Shown: positions 63,340-64,000 of the stretch, one piece after another | Position numbering within the stretch: the first letter of the stretch is position 1 | How the letters are laid out: the number at the start of each line of letters is the position of its first letter | Assembly: GCA_036012905.1 (NCBI GenBank) | Contig: DASCQF010000110.1 | Coordinates: 1 to 64,000 of the forward strand | DNA length: 64,000 nt | DNA from: NP936 sp002726085 | Lineage (GTDB): Bacteria; Acidobacteriota; Vicinamibacteria; Vicinamibacterales; UBA8438 | Direction of reading: 5' to 3' | The notes under the pieces: generated by a model | Database searches by the model: none | Told to the model about the DNA's origin: nothing | Seen by the model: the letters and a program-made list of their open reading frames with translations, nothing else | Translations under genes and position numbers: made by a program

Positions 63340-64000
63340 GGTTTTGTGACGACTCCTGCCTTCGCGCGCCGGCGGTCGCGGGCCAGCTCCGCATCCGGCC
63401 GCCGGACATAGATCGGGCGAAGGGCGTGTGGCGCCACAGCCCGCTCACTCCACGGTTCAAGCGACGCCATCACCGCCATGACACCCGCCAGCGGTGGCGT
63501 CTCCTGAATCGCTCGCGAGCCCGGTCCCAGCCGATCGGTGAGCTCCTCCCGAGAACCAGACTCGGCAACTCCGTCGCCGATCAGCCAAACCCTATGGGCG
63601 GCCAGCATGTCGGCCCAGGCGTCGAGGAGTGGCGCAGGGGGAGCTGCGACCGGTTCGAGCGCGACGGGCCATCGGCTGCCGGCCGCCCATCGGCCGTCGG
63701 CCTGCCTTGTGGAGGACGCCGGGCCGTACAGGGCACTGAAGACCTCGCCGCGCTTGGCGTCCACCCACGGGGCGATCAGCTCCGGCCCCAACGCGTCGCG
63801 ATGCGCCAGCCGCGCCGCGATCTCGACGAGCGTGTCGAGGACCGAGATGGCAATTACCCGTTTGTCGTGGGCCAGCGCTAGCCCCTGTATTGTCGCCATG
63901 CCGACCCGGAGCCCGGTGAACGACCCGGGGCCGGCTGCCACGACATATCGGTCGACCGCCTCGGTTGCCAGGCCGTGCCGGTCGAGCAACGCCGTCAACT
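63336..64000 (-). CDS. tsaB: tRNA threonylcarbamoyladenosine biosynthesis protein TsaB (5' end beyond window)
   Basis: About 221 residues visible, truncated by the window edge; the missing part is the first glycine-rich strand region. Visible motifs: YVVAAGPGSFTGLRVGMATIQGLALA, APWVDAKRGEVFSALYGP, and a C-terminal PIYVRRPDAELARDRRR. Partner of TsaD in t6A37 synthesis. Followed by rimI with overlap, the common tsaB-rimI pairing. Confidence 0.92.
   Translation of the reverse strand, partial: LTALLDRHGLATEAVDRYVVAAGPGSFTGLRVGMATIQGLALAHDKRVIAISVLDTLVEIAARLAHRDALGPELIAPWVDAKRGEVFSALYGPASSTRQADGRWAAGSRWPVALEPVAAPPAPLLDAWADMLAAHRVWLIGDGVAESGSREELTDRLGPGSRAIQETPPLAGVMAVMASLEPWSERAVAPHALRPIYVRRPDAELARDRRRAKAGVVTKP

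Overview
The window is GC-rich, densely coded chromosomal DNA from a Gram-negative (diderm) bacterium: it carries a nearly complete Lpt lipopolysaccharide export set, a full Tol-Pal operon, phosphatidylethanolamine synthesis genes and a secretin. The secretin with a C-terminal cohesin-like domain, short purine-rich and palindromic intergenic repeats, and fused Lpt proteins fit an Acidobacteriota (Vicinamibacteria-like) genome. That placement is inference; no rRNA gene is present to confirm it.

Layout. 1-6400: an IS200-type element cuts a type II/IV-pilus-type secretin gene, followed by pseudopilin-like genes and a large Ig/PKD lipoprotein gene. The secretin and PKD genes also carry frame breaks. 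6450-13120 (minus): a muropeptide/MurNAc recycling cluster (murQ, a GHL10-type glycosidase, two sodium/solute symporters, a serine beta-lactamase-fold hydrolase). 13120-19760 (plus): an aspartate-family amino-acid operon, hom-thrC-LOR/SDH(ornithine cyclodeaminase-like)-lysC-asd, preceded by a strong promoter, a short leader peptide containing Lys-Thr-Ile-Met in a row, and an intrinsic terminator with a mutually exclusive antiterminator, so probably controlled by attenuation. 19855-24123 (minus): an amidohydrolase-like lipoprotein that lacks several expected metal ligands, a cytochrome-c-like protein and a DUF3347-type exported protein. 24250-26540: xerD-type recombinase and metK with a structured leader.

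26740-35070 (minus): an LptF-LptG single-chain fusion, a 0.73-kb non-coding stretch rich in hairpins, parB-parA with its own promoter, then recN-miaB-bifunctional nuclease as an operon. 35160-40790 (plus): tolQ-tolR-tolA/tonB-like-tolB-pal-cpoB-ssb. 41000-54790 (minus): guaA, then dnaE-accA-recJ-lptC/A fusion-lptB-rpoN-hpf-rapZ, which resembles the proteobacterial lptA-lptB-rpoN-hpf-ptsN-rapZ order but lacks ptsN. 54900-60665 (plus): a PQQ-propeller/SPOR fusion and a 1331-residue NtrY-like membrane histidine kinase. 60666-64000 (minus): tsaB (cut by the window edge), rimI (frameshifted), a DUF465 protein, a 105-bp tandem repeat, psd and pssA.

The most noteworthy items are the candidate KTIM leader/attenuator upstream of hom, the disrupted pilus/secretin locus, the Lpt fusions, the degenerate amidohydrolase and the dispersed 100-105 bp repeat family. 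Two of the three frame breaks lie in short G/C homopolymers, so sequencing error is a live alternative for those.
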